From assembly GCF_003367475.1 (NCBI RefSeq), contig NZ_QRHA01000006.1, forward strand, positions 186,001-250,000: a stretch of DNA of 64,000 nucleotides. Direction: 5' to 3'. A program made the translations under genes and the position numbers. Position 1 is the stretch's first letter. Each line of letters starts with the position of its first letter. This DNA is from Alteromonas aestuariivivens (GTDB lineage Bacteria > Pseudomonadota > Gammaproteobacteria > Enterobacterales > Alteromonadaceae). The notes under the pieces were generated by a model that was given only the letters and a program-made list of their open reading frames with translations, searched no databases and had not been told where the DNA came from. Below are positions 35,136 to 44,306 of the stretch, piece by piece.

Positions 35136-37700
35136 TTACAAAGAGCAGGATGCCTGCCCCTGGTTGGCCACCAGATGCGCCTCAGCTATCTGCAACTGCA
35201 GGCCTGAGGTTGATTCGATCACCAGCGGCCGGGTAATCTGGTTCATATCGGCGCCCATCTGTTCGAAACAACTCAGCTTAATGGCGCTGCGTTGCCACCC
35301 TTGGCCGGTAAGCTTATTGAGCTGTGCAGTCAAATCCAGATTCCCCGCGCAGCCCGGGCCTGTGCAATACATACCCAGTGATATGTTGCCGGAAGCGGGT
35401 TTAAGAACCTGATAAACCAGCTCCAGCGCCATGTCGCCGTTGCTCTGGCGGGCAATGTCGATGGTCTCACCCTGTATGCTCAGGCTTCCAGCCCCGGCCC
35501 ATGTGACAATCACAGTATCTTCCTGGGCGTTGTGATCAGTGGCCACTACCTCAAGCGCTCCATTCACCGAACTCATTCTCGGCTGATTGATAACTGTGCT
35601 GCCACCACCGTCGGCAGCAACCAGTTGCCAGGGGGGGACTGCATCGCCGGCATACAGGTAACGCTTGCTGAAATCTGTCGCCAGGGCACTTTCTACCTGT
35701 TCATTGAGTGTCATTACCGGTGAGTCGTCATGAATGCTCAGGCCGTACCCAACCGGAAACAGCGGGCTGTAGTTCTCGTCCTGAATGTTGAGCAATGCCT
35801 GTGACGGGTCGGCTGGCCATGAAAAGCTTAATCGCCCACTGAAATCATAACGGGGTTGCCCGTCTGCTGTGGCAAACAGCATATCTGCCACCCCACCTCC
35901 CTCTGAACCTGGCAGCCAGGCGGCAACAAAGGCATCACTGAGGTTTAGCTCTGGGTTTACCCAAAGCGGCCGTCCGGACAGAAAGACTGAAACGGTTGGA
36001 ATACCTGCCTGGCGGAAAGCCGCCAGAAGCTCTAAGCCATGCTCATCAGCGAAGTCGACGTTAGCAATATCTCCCTGAAACTCCGCATAGGGCTGTTCGC
36101 CAAATACCACAATGGCAACGTCGGGTTGGCCGCTGAAAGTACCGTTGGCAGTAAATTCAATCTGGCCGCCGTTGGCTTCCACATACTCTGCGATGCCTGC
36201 GTAAATTGACTGGCCATTGGGAAAATGGGCGTTAGTGTTGCCACTGCCCTGCCAGGTCAGTGTCCAGCCACCCGCTGCCTGGGCAATATCGTCAGCACCA
36301 GACCCTGCAACAACCACCTTGGAGCTGGGTAAGAGTGGTAGTAGTTGGTTGTTATTCTTGATTAATACCAATGACTTGCGCACTGCTTCACGGGCCAGTG
36401 CGCGATGCTCTGCGCTGCCTAGAACGCTCCAGTCGCCAGCGTAAGGCCGTTCAGAAGGAAGGCCTGCCTCAAAAATTCCAGCCCGCATTTTGACTCGCAA
36501 TATACGGCTCACTGCCTGATCAAGGCGTGATTCGCTGATGATGCCGGTGCGAACCTGCTCAAGAACATTCGAATACAGGGCTTTCCAGGAGTCCGGAGCC
36601 ATAAACATATCCAGCCCGGCATTAAATGCCTGCGCGCAGGACTGAGGTGTGCATCCTGCAACCTGGCCGTGACCATTCCAATCGCCAACCACAAAGCCGT
36701 CGAAACCCATGCGATCAACCAGTACATCGCTGAGCATAGGTTTGAAACCATGCATCTTCTGGCCGTGCCAGCTGTTGTATGAAGCCATGGCAACCTGAAC
36801 GCCCGCCTGTATGGCAGAGGGATAGCCAGCGGCATGTATGTCCCTGAGTTCTTCTTCGGTTACCTGGCTGTCACCCTGATCCACTCCATCCACGGTGCTG
36901 CCGTCACCGACGAAGTGTTTGACCGTTGAAATAACGTGATGCTGGTCAAGGAACACATCACTGTTCACTTTACCCTGGAGCCCTTCAACCATTGCAGCTG
37001 AGTATTTGCTCACTATGCTGGGGATCTCCGCATAGCTTTCGTAAGTGCGACCCCAGCGGTCATTTTGAGCAACCGCAACAGTTGGTGCGAACGTCCAGTC
37101 GTTGCCGGTAACCCGTATTTCAGTTGCGGTGGCGGCGCCGATGCGACGAATGAGGTCTGCATCATTTGCGGCACCCAGGCCAATATTGTGGGGAAACAGA
37201 GTAGCGCCCACAATGTTGTTGTGGCCGTGCACTGCGTCCACGCCCCAGATTACCGGAATGCCAACCCCGCCGTCACTGCGGTCAGTCGACGCTGTCCAGA
37301 AGGCATCGGCCAGGTCCAGCCAGTTTTCCGGAGCGGTGTGATTGTCGTTAAACGGGGCTGAGTTTCCACCATTGAGCACTGAGCCCAGGTTGTACTCGGC
37401 GACTTCCTCTGGCGTAACCGAGGCGATGTCGGCTTGGATCACCTGGCCGACTTTTTCTTCAAGCGTCATCTGCCCCAATAATGCTGATATTCTGGCTTCA
37501 ATTCCAGGGTCCCGGGATAGCGGGGAAGACTGCTGAGGCCAGATTTCCGGGTGGATGGTTGCCAGCGTTTCAACGTTTTCGCTGATGGTAGAGTCTTGCT
37601 GCGTGCTGCAGCCAACTGACAGCAAAAGCGGACCTGCTGCCAGTGCCAGGGTAAAAGAGGGGAATCGCAATCGCTCAGAAAGCGCTTTCTCAATTTTCAC
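35136..37700 (-). CDS. GH3 exo-beta-glucan glucohydrolase, probable lipoprotein
   Basis: 854-residue GH3 glucosidase like marine exo-1,3/1,4-beta-glucanases (ExoP of Pseudoalteromonas, about 840 aa). An N-terminal hydrophobic segment ends at Cys31 (LLLSVGC), a slightly atypical lipobox. The (beta/alpha)8 domain covers about 60-410 with nucleophile D340 in VVGDWNGHG. The second domain covers about 440-660 with acid/base E535 in VVFGEQPYAE. A C-terminal beta-sandwich of about 170 residues, as in ExoP, ends the protein. The start is GTG 37700. Secreted and surface-anchored, it would release glucose from beta-glucans for the TonB receptor downstream. Confidence 0.9.
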   Translation of the reverse strand: MKIEKALSERLRFPSFTLALAAGPLLLSVGCSTQQDSTISENVETLATIHPEIWPQQSSPLSRDPGIEARISALLGQMTLEEKVGQVIQADIASVTPEEVAEYNLGSVLNGGNSAPFNDNHTAPENWLDLADAFWTASTDRSDGGVGIPVIWGVDAVHGHNNIVGATLFPHNIGLGAANDADLIRRIGAATATEIRVTGNDWTFAPTVAVAQNDRWGRTYESYAEIPSIVSKYSAAMVEGLQGKVNSDVFLDQHHVISTVKHFVGDGSTVDGVDQGDSQVTEEELRDIHAAGYPSAIQAGVQVAMASYNSWHGQKMHGFKPMLSDVLVDRMGFDGFVVGDWNGHGQVAGCTPQSCAQAFNAGLDMFMAPDSWKALYSNVLEQVRTGIISESRLDQAVSRILRVKMRAGIFEAGLPSERPYAGDWSVLGSAEHRALAREAVRKSLVLIKNNNQLLPLLPSSKVVVAGSGADDIAQAAGGWTLTWQGSGNTNAHFPNGQSIYAGIAEYVEANGGQIEFTANGTFSGQPDVAIVVFGEQPYAEFQGDIANVDFADEHGLELLAAFRQAGIPTVSVFLSGRPLWVNPELNLSDAFVAAWLPGSEGGGVADMLFATADGQPRYDFSGRLSFSWPADPSQALLNIQDENYSPLFPVGYGLSIHDDSPVMTLNEQVESALATDFSKRYLYAGDAVPPWQLVAADGGGSTVINQPRMSSVNGALEVVATDHNAQEDTVIVTWAGAGSLSIQGETIDIARQSNGDMALELVYQVLKPASGNISLGMYCTGPGCAGNLDLTAQLNKLTGQGWQRSAIKLSCFEQMGADMNQITRPLVIESTSGLQLQIAEAHLVANQGQASCSL
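37677..37690. promoter_or_regulatory. LacI-type palindrome inside the 5' end of the GH3 gene
   Basis: Perfect 14-bp palindrome AGAAAGCGCTTTCT covering codons 4-8 of the GH3 gene. An operator placed at the translation start can act as a roadblock. Compare 34983-34996. Confidence 0.6.
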
Positions 37701-37842
37701 GAGTTGAACCCTTGTGTGATGAAATGTGCTTAGGGATAACTCTCGTGAATTGTTGCGGAACTGTAAATACAGCGAAAAGAAATCAGAACGACGAAAGAAG
37801 ATATCGCAAGCTAGCAGGTTAAGTGTTTAAGGCAATAAAAAA

Positions 37843-37872
37843 GGCCTCAATGAACGCTTGCTCATTGAGGCC
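37843..37872 (-). terminator. Intrinsic terminator of xylBA
   Basis: Perfect 11-bp stem GGCCTCAATGA/TCATTGAGGCC with an 8-base loop; on the minus strand a T6 tract follows, 24 bases past the xylA stop. Confidence 0.9.
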
Positions 37873-37895
37873 AGATGGGAAGCTGTGAACCGGGG

Positions 37896-39215
37896 TTAGC
37901 GGAACAGCACCTGGTTCACCAGATTTTCAAGTTGTTCCTGTTTACCGGAAACATGTTTCGGGTCCAGTTTCTTGTCCAGGGTATAACCGGCGAGGGCTTC
38001 CAGTGAGTAATCACCACTCAGGATGGCTTTACCCAAATCGCTGTCCCAGCCTGCATAGCGTTTGGACTTGTGCGCGGCAATAAAGTCGCTTTCCAGTATG
38101 GCTGCCGCTTTCTTCAGGCCCAGGGCACAGGTGTCCATGCCACCAATATGGCCTATGAACAGGTCTTCGGCATCAATACTCTGACGGCGCAGCTTGGTGT
38201 CAAAGTTGAAGCCACCACTGGTGTAACCCCCGTTTTTGAGGATTTCATAACAAATCAGTGTCATTTCTTCTACGCTGTTGGGGAACTGGTCCGTATCCCA
38301 GCCCAACTGCGCATCGCCGCGGTTGGCGTCGATGGAGCCGAAAATACCCAGCGCGAAGGCAGTGGCAATTTCATGGTGGAAAGAGTGACCCGACAGGGTT
38401 GCGTGGTTGGCTTCGATGTTGACTGCAAACTCTTTCTCCAGACCAAACTCCTTGAGGAATCCGTATACAGTCGCAGTATCGTAATCGTACTGGTGCTTGG
38501 TGGGCTCCTGAGGTTTGGGCTCGATCAGCAGAAGGCCATCGAAACCGATCTTGTACTTGTGTTCAACAACCATCGACATAAACCGGCCCATTTGGTCACG
38601 TTCACGCTTCAGTTCGGTGTTCAGCAAGGTTTCATAGCCTTCACGGCCGCCCCACAGTACGTAGTTGGCACCGCCCAGTTTTTTGGTTGCGTTCATGGCG
38701 TGAAACACCTGGGTCGCCGCACGGGCAAATACTTCCGGGTCTGGATTGGTGGAAGCGCCTGACATGAAACGTGGGTTGCTGAATACGTTGGCAGTACCCC
38801 ACAACAGTTTCATTCCGGTTTCTTCCTGTTTTTGCGCCAGCACATCGGTCATTACAGCGAAATTGGACACGTACTCTTCTACGCTGTTGCCTTCCGGTGC
38901 CACATCGATGTCATGAAAACAATAATAGGGGGCACCAAGCTTACTGAAAAACTCAAATGCCACATTGGCCTTCTCCTTGGCTTTTTCCATTGGATCGCCA
39001 GCGGCCAGCCACGGGCGTCCAAAGGTGCCGCCACCAAATACGTCCGCACCGTCCCAGCAGAAGTTGTGCCAGTAGCAGGAAGCAAAACGAAGGTGTTCTT
39101 CCATGGTTTTACCCAGGATAACTTCACTTGGGTTGTAATGTTTGAATGCCAATGGATTGGTGGAGTCGGCGCCTTCGTATTTGATTGGGCCGATGTTTTT
39201 AAAGAATTCTGCCAT
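37896..39215 (-). CDS. xylA: Xylose isomerase
   Basis: 439-residue class II xylose isomerase converting D-xylose to D-xylulose. Family motifs are [12 protein letters not shown] (catalytic His-Asp), [12 protein letters not shown] (metal site), [16 protein letters not shown] and [17 protein letters not shown]. The length is the usual 439-440. GGGAG lies 6 bases before the ATG. It is second in the xylB-xylA operon, reversed relative to the E. coli xylAB order. Confidence 0.97.
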   Translation of the reverse strand: MAEFFKNIGPIKYEGADSTNPLAFKHYNPSEVILGKTMEEHLRFASCYWHNFCWDGADVFGGGTFGRPWLAAGDPMEKAKEKANVAFEFFSKLGAPYYCFHDIDVAPEGNSVEEYVSNFAVMTDVLAQKQEETGMKLLWGTANVFSNPRFMSGASTNPDPEVFARAATQVFHAMNATKKLGGANYVLWGGREGYETLLNTELKRERDQMGRFMSMVVEHKYKIGFDGLLLIEPKPQEPTKHQYDYDTATVYGFLKEFGLEKEFAVNIEANHATLSGHSFHHEIATAFALGIFGSIDANRGDAQLGWDTDQFPNSVEEMTLICYEILKNGGYTSGGFNFDTKLRRQSIDAEDLFIGHIGGMDTCALGLKKAAAILESDFIAAHKSKRYAGWDSDLGKAILSGDYSLEALAGYTLDKKLDPKHVSGKQEQLENLVNQVLFR

Positions 39216-39270
39216 GACTAACTCCCAGTTCGAGCAATTGGCTCTGATAAAAAAGTAACGCTAAGTCTCA

Positions 39271-39311
39271 GTAAACTGGCTATCCGGCACAATTATGTAA
39301 ACTGGATAGCC
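39271..39311. repeat. Compound repeat between xylB and xylA
   Basis: GTAAACTGG occurs twice as a direct repeat (39271-39279 and 39297-39305), each continuing into one arm of the inverted repeat GGCTATCC/GGATAGCC (39278-39285, 39304-39311). It could fold in the xylBA mRNA or bind a regulator. Confidence 0.55.
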
Positions 39312-39331
39312 TCTTGTGATTTTTCTTCAGC

Positions 39332-40789
39332 TCAAAATTGCGGCTCAATCGCGTAATACAACTCGCGAAACTTTTGCCGCTTTTGTAAAAAGAATTCGTT
39401 AATGTCTGAGTTCGGTGTGTAACTCTGCTCCAGTTCCGGTACCGGACAGATGTTTGAAATAGATTCTTTCGGATACATTGCTGCCTGTGCCAGCCTTGCT
39501 GCGCCAAGGGCTGGGCCGACATCGCCTCCTCTGCGGTAATTCATAGGGATCCCGCTCACATCGGCAAGCAATTGTCTCCAGTAGGTACTTTTCACACCGC
39601 CACCGATCAGGGAGATGCCATCCACTTCCACACCGCACTGATGAACCGCGTCAATACCGTCAGCCAGTGCCATGGAAACTCCCTGAACAACAGCCTGGGC
39701 CATATGGGCGCGTGTGGTGGCGGCGGTTATTCCCACAAAGCCCGCTTTCGCGTTGGGGTTATTGTGAGGGGTGCGCTCTCCAGTGAGATAAGGCATAAAC
39801 AGCGGGATTGCGGGGTCGTCAAAACGGGTATTGGCTTCCAGGTCGGCGAACAGTTCGCCCACATCGCGGTAACCACTGTTGTCGGCGTACCACTGAAGAC
39901 AGCTGGCTGCACTGAGCATCACTGACATCAGATGCCAGCGGTTGGGCAGGGCGTGACAGAAGCTGTGTACCGCCGTTTCTGGATCGGCTTTGAATTCCCG
40001 GGTTACCGCGAAATACACACCGGAAGTGCCCAGCGACAGCATCGCCTGCCCCGGATTCACAATGCCACAGCCAATGGCCCCCGCTGCATTGTCGCCGGCG
40101 CCAGCCACAATCGGAACTTGCTTCAGGCCCCAGCGGTTCGCCAGGTCCGCACTCAGATAACCGGTAACCTCATTGCCTTCATAGAGTTTTGGCATGTGAC
40201 TTATAGACAATCCACAGGCATCCAGCAGGGGCGCATTCCAGTTGCGCTCAGCAGTATTCAGCCAGGCTGTACCTGCCGAGTCGGACATGTCGGAAGCAAA
40301 CTCACCACACAGTCGAAAGCGCAGATAGTCCTTGGGTAACAACACTTTGTCGACTCTCGCAAACACATCGGGTTCATTTTGCTTTACCCACAGAAGCTTG
40401 GGTGCGGTGAATCCTGGCATCACCAGGTTTCCGGTCACTTCCCTGGCATTAGGCACCTGGGCTTCAATTTGCTGGCACTGGGATTCGCTGCGGCCATCAT
40501 TCCACAGAATGGCCGGGCGGAGCACCTTGTGCTGCTTGTCCAGCAGTGTGGCTCCGTGCATCTGACCAGCCAGGCCAATAGCCTGAACGCTGCCCAGATT
40601 GTGTGTAGAGGCCAGTTCATCCAGGGATTTCAGTGTAGCCTGCCACCAGTCTTCAGGGTTTTGCTCTGACCAGAGTGGCCTGGGGATGCTGACGTCCAGT
40701 GGCGCCTTGGCGGAAGCGACAACCGCACCGGTGGCATCCGTAATAATGGTTTTGACGCCTGAGGTGCCTAAATCGATACCAATAAACAT
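39332..40789 (-). CDS. xylB: Xylulokinase
   Basis: 485-residue FGGY-family kinase phosphorylating D-xylulose to xylulose-5-phosphate. N-terminal phosphate loop FIGIDLGTSGVKT, then QMHGATLLD, the FGGY-type segments SDSAGTAWLN and AGAGDNAAGAIGCG, and SLIGGGVKSTYWRQLLAD near the C-terminus. E. coli XylB is 484 aa. It is first in the operon and divergent from xylR. Confidence 0.95.
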   Translation of the reverse strand: MFIGIDLGTSGVKTIITDATGAVVASAKAPLDVSIPRPLWSEQNPEDWWQATLKSLDELASTHNLGSVQAIGLAGQMHGATLLDKQHKVLRPAILWNDGRSESQCQQIEAQVPNAREVTGNLVMPGFTAPKLLWVKQNEPDVFARVDKVLLPKDYLRFRLCGEFASDMSDSAGTAWLNTAERNWNAPLLDACGLSISHMPKLYEGNEVTGYLSADLANRWGLKQVPIVAGAGDNAAGAIGCGIVNPGQAMLSLGTSGVYFAVTREFKADPETAVHSFCHALPNRWHLMSVMLSAASCLQWYADNSGYRDVGELFADLEANTRFDDPAIPLFMPYLTGERTPHNNPNAKAGFVGITAATTRAHMAQAVVQGVSMALADGIDAVHQCGVEVDGISLIGGGVKSTYWRQLLADVSGIPMNYRRGGDVGPALGAARLAQAAMYPKESISNICPVPELEQSYTPNSDINEFFLQKRQKFRELYYAIEPQF

Positions 40790-40975
40790 AAATATAGTTT
40801 CTTAATGTGGTTTTTAGAGAGATGGCTGTATGTTGAAGTTGGGTTGGTAAAAGGACAATTATGAAATCTTGTAGTTTTTTTGTTAATTCCGTTTGAATGT
40901 ATTAGGATGCTGTCAATGAGGTAAATAACATAACAAAGTTTATCTAATTTTGTTTTCAATGTTTTGGAGTGGGAT

Positions 40976-42184
40976 ATGTTTGAAAACAAACACAGCATTA
41001 CAATGCTTTTTAATGCCAGTAAAGTTTACGATCGTCAGATAATTGAAGGGATTGGCAGCTATTTGCAGACCTCCAAAGTTGACTGGGATCTGTATCTCGA
41101 AGAGGACTTTATGGCCCGCCTTGATCACCTCGATGAATGGAGTGGTGATGGCATTATTGCCGATTACGACAACCCAAAAATTCAGGCGGCGTTGCAAAAA
41201 GCACAGGTGCCTGTGGTGGGTATTGGTGGTTCTTACAAGAACCCGGAAGATTACCCCGATGTCCCTTATGTCGCCACGGATAACTATGAGCTGGTAAACG
41301 CCGCATTCCAGCACTTGCGCCAGAAGGGCATTCAGCGTTTTGCGTTTTACGGCGCACCGCTGGATGAGCACCAGCGCTGGGCCGTGGAGAGGGAAAATGC
41401 AATGATAGACATTACCTCGAAGGAAGGCTATGAGTGCTATGTTTACCGGGGCCACCCTGTGCGCCCGGAAACCTGGCAATACACCATAAAACGTCTGTCT
41501 GACTGGTTACGCAGTTTGCCCACACCGATTGGCATTGTTGCGGTAACCGATGCCCGTGCCCGACATCTGTTACAGGTGTGTGATCATATCGGTATGCTCA
41601 TTCCGGAAAAAATGGCCGTGATCGGCATCGATGACGACGAAATTGCGCGCTTCCTCAGCCGGGTGAGTCTGAGTTCCGTCAAACAGGGCTGCTTTGAAAT
41701 GGGTTATCAGGCTGCCAAGTTTCTGCATAAGATTCTGCAGGGCTATCAGGGGCCCAAAAAACCTATTTTGGTTCCGCCAGAGCGGGTTGCAGAACGACAG
41801 AGTACAGATTTCAAAGCCATAGCGGATCCCCACGTTATGCAGGCCATGCATTTTATTCGGCAGAATGCGTGCAGGGGGATCAAGGTCGACCAGGTACTGG
41901 ACTATGTAGGCATATCCCGTTCCAATCTTGAAAACCGCTTCAAGGAAGAGCGCGGTCACAGCATTCATACAGAAATTCACAACGAAAAACTGACCAGGGC
42001 GTGCAAAATGCTGAAAGAATCCGACGAATCCACGGCCGATATTGCCAGAATTTGCGGCTACCCCTCTTTGCAGTATATGTACGCCGTTTTTAAGAAACAT
42101 TACGCCAAAACACCCATCGAATTCCGGGAGGCGTCCCGGCCAACCACCGTTGAGCTGGACTTGGAGTGGGAGCAGGATGAATAA
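40976..42184 (+). CDS. xylR: Xylose operon activator XylR (AraC family)
   Basis: 402-residue XylR. The N-terminal periplasmic-binding-protein-like xylose sensor has LLFNASKVYDRQIIEGIGSYL and VTDARARHLLQVCDHIG. The C-terminal AraC double HTH has CRGIKVDQVLDYVGISRSNL and ICGYPSLQYMYAVFKK. It matches the E. coli protein along its length. Start ATG 40976 with GGAG 6 bases upstream is chosen over an upstream TTG. It is divergent from xylBA across 186 bp, where its binding sites should lie; I could not delimit them with confidence. Confidence 0.95.
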   Translation: MFENKHSITMLFNASKVYDRQIIEGIGSYLQTSKVDWDLYLEEDFMARLDHLDEWSGDGIIADYDNPKIQAALQKAQVPVVGIGGSYKNPEDYPDVPYVATDNYELVNAAFQHLRQKGIQRFAFYGAPLDEHQRWAVERENAMIDITSKEGYECYVYRGHPVRPETWQYTIKRLSDWLRSLPTPIGIVAVTDARARHLLQVCDHIGMLIPEKMAVIGIDDDEIARFLSRVSLSSVKQGCFEMGYQAAKFLHKILQGYQGPKKPILVPPERVAERQSTDFKAIADPHVMQAMHFIRQNACRGIKVDQVLDYVGISRSNLENRFKEERGHSIHTEIHNEKLTRACKMLKESDESTADIARICGYPSLQYMYAVFKKHYAKTPIEFREASRPTTVELDLEWEQDE

Positions 42185-42670
42185 CTGAGTTTAATTCAAA
42201 AAACCACAAATCGCCCGGTTTAGGCTGAAATTTGGGCAGTCGGCCTGACCGGTTCTGCTGTATCCCTGGTGGTGTCGAAGGATACAAAGAGAGATATGGC
42301 TAACTGTAAACATTATGTTATTCTGCAACCTCATGGTGTTATTTTGTTTCACAATCCGTTGATATTGCGTGCCGATGGTTGAGGTTGCATTATGCTGGAG
42401 GAGAAACAGTTTTGGCGTGAACAGGGAGCTTTACGGCAGTACTGCGCAGGATTTGCCAGTTTCCCGGCACAACACAGTGCTATCTGCCTGACGCTTCTCG
42501 GTTATGGGCAAAGGGCATCATTTCCGTGCATTTTGCAACGTTACCGAATAGCTCATTTCCCTTACATCGCTCGAGAAATTGAACGTGGACTGACACCGCT
42601 GTAGAGGCTGGCAGGCTGCAAAGTACAACATAAATACAATAGTGTTATCTTTTTTAAAAGGAGTAAGTCA
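42185..42670. other. Intergenic region upstream of the sugar porter
   Basis: 486 bp. It should carry the xylR end and the XylR-controlled porter promoter. A short frame at 42392-42604 (70 codons) has no Shine-Dalgarno sequence and no recognisable protein features, so I do not call it a gene. Confidence 0.5.
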
Positions 42671-44107
42671 ATGGACTCAGCTGCTCAGGCGTCCGCCGAA
42701 TCCTTCGCGGACCAGGACGCGCACAATACCGGTTTTATTCTGTTTATCAGCGTGGTCGCTACCATTGGCGGTTTTCTGTTTGGTTTTGACAGTGGTGTAA
42801 TCAACGGTACAGTTGATGGCCTGCAGACTGCATTTCAGTCAGAGAGTGTGGGTACTGGCTTTAACGTATCCAGTATGTTGCTGGGGTGTGCTGTTGGGGC
42901 GCTGCTAGCCGGCAGACTGGCCGATTTGTACGGCCGCCGTGCGCTTCTGATGGTCGCAGCGGTGTTTTTCATAGTCAGTGCCTGGGGTTCTGGGGTGGCA
43001 ACCGGTTCTGTGGAATTTGTCATTTATCGTGTGCTGGGCGGCCTTGCTGTGGGTGCCGCTTCTGTTATGGCACCAGCGTACATTGCTGAGGTTTCACCGG
43101 CCCGCTATCGCGGCATGCTGACTTCCATTCAGCAAATTGCGATCATCAGCGGATTGTTTGCCGCATTTTTGAGTAATTATTTGTTGGCCGATTCAGCCCA
43201 GGGTTCCGTGCAACCTTTCTGGCTTGATTATGAAGCCTGGAGGTGGATGTTCTGGATGGAACTGATCCCGGCATTTTTGTTCTTTGTTATGCTGTTTTTT
43301 ATCCCCGAGAGTCCGCGTTTTCTTATGGTGAAAGGGCTTGAGAGCAAGGCCCGGGGCGTTCTGACCAGCCTGTACGGTGAGCAGGTGGCGGTACAGAAAA
43401 TCCGCGAAATCAGCCAGTCACTTGCCAAGGACCACCATCGTCCGCAGTTTTCAGATTTGATCAATAAGACCAGTGGCAAAATTCGTCCCATCGTATGGGT
43501 GGGAATTGGTCTGGCGTCCTTCCAGCAGCTGGTGGGGATTAACGTGGTATTTTACTACGGTGCGGTGCTGTGGCAGGCGGTGGGCTTCTCTGAGTCTGAC
43601 GCATTGCTGATTAACGTAATGAGTGGTGCCCTGAGCATTGCCGCATGTGTAATTACCCTGATGATCATTGACAAAGTGGGGCGTAAACCACTCCTTAAGT
43701 GGGGCTCAGTCGGCATGACGATTACTCTGGGCCTGATGGTTGTTGCATTTATGAACGCAGATCAGGACCCGGATGGGAAGCTGATTCTGGGTGAGTTCGG
43801 CCCACTGGCACTGATTGCTGCCAATGCCTATGTGTTTTTCTTCAACATGTCCTGGGGGCCGGTAATGTGGGTGATGCTGGGAGAAATGTTCCCGAATCAG
43901 ATCCGTGGCTCTGGTCTGGCCGTAAGTGGATTATTCCAGTGGGGCACTAATTTTGCGATCACCTGGTCATTCCCAATGCTGTTAGCCGGAGTAGGCCTTG
44001 CTGGTGCATACGGGTTCTACAGTCTTTGCGCCTTAATTTCGGTGTTTTTCGTGGCTTATGCGGTGCATGAAACCAAAGGTACCGAATTGGAAGACATGCA
44101 GGGCTGA
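42671..44107 (+). CDS. Sugar porter (MFS), probable D-xylose:H+ symporter
   Basis: 478-residue 12-helix sugar porter of the XylE/GLUT family. Hallmarks are GGFLFGFDSGVINGT in helix 1, DLYGRR and DKVGRKP loops, PESPRFL at the end of the N-domain, QQLVGINVVFYYG in helix 7 and the C-terminal ETKGTELEDMQ. AAGGAG precedes the ATG. The position after xylR makes D-xylose the likely substrate. A strong terminator follows. Confidence 0.9.
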   Translation: MDSAAQASAESFADQDAHNTGFILFISVVATIGGFLFGFDSGVINGTVDGLQTAFQSESVGTGFNVSSMLLGCAVGALLAGRLADLYGRRALLMVAAVFFIVSAWGSGVATGSVEFVIYRVLGGLAVGAASVMAPAYIAEVSPARYRGMLTSIQQIAIISGLFAAFLSNYLLADSAQGSVQPFWLDYEAWRWMFWMELIPAFLFFVMLFFIPESPRFLMVKGLESKARGVLTSLYGEQVAVQKIREISQSLAKDHHRPQFSDLINKTSGKIRPIVWVGIGLASFQQLVGINVVFYYGAVLWQAVGFSESDALLINVMSGALSIAACVITLMIIDKVGRKPLLKWGSVGMTITLGLMVVAFMNADQDPDGKLILGEFGPLALIAANAYVFFFNMSWGPVMWVMLGEMFPNQIRGSGLAVSGLFQWGTNFAITWSFPMLLAGVGLAGAYGFYSLCALISVFFVAYAVHETKGTELEDMQG

Positions 44108-44138
44108 TCTTTATACAAGGTAGTATATAAACTTTCGG

Positions 44139-44165
44139 CGGGCCCCTTTTCTGGGGCCCGTTTTT
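44139..44165 (+). terminator. Intrinsic terminator of the sugar porter gene
   Basis: Perfect 8-bp GC stem CGGGCCCC/GGGGCCCG, 6-base loop, then TTTTTG. Confidence 0.92.
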
Positions 44166-44306
44166 GTTTTCCCGTCGTACTGTCGGGCAGTGCGTGTTGG
44201 TGAAAACTAACCAAACACGGCCAGGTTTCTTATACTTGACGTATCAGAATTTGGCGAGACAGGCTTAACGCCTGAGTTTTGTCGCCCAGTAACCCGGTAT
44301 AGTGTT

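Noticed and set aside
42392-42604. 70-codon open frame between xylR and the sugar porter
   Set aside because: No ribosome-binding site, no signal, membrane segment or family motif; more likely part of the promoter region.
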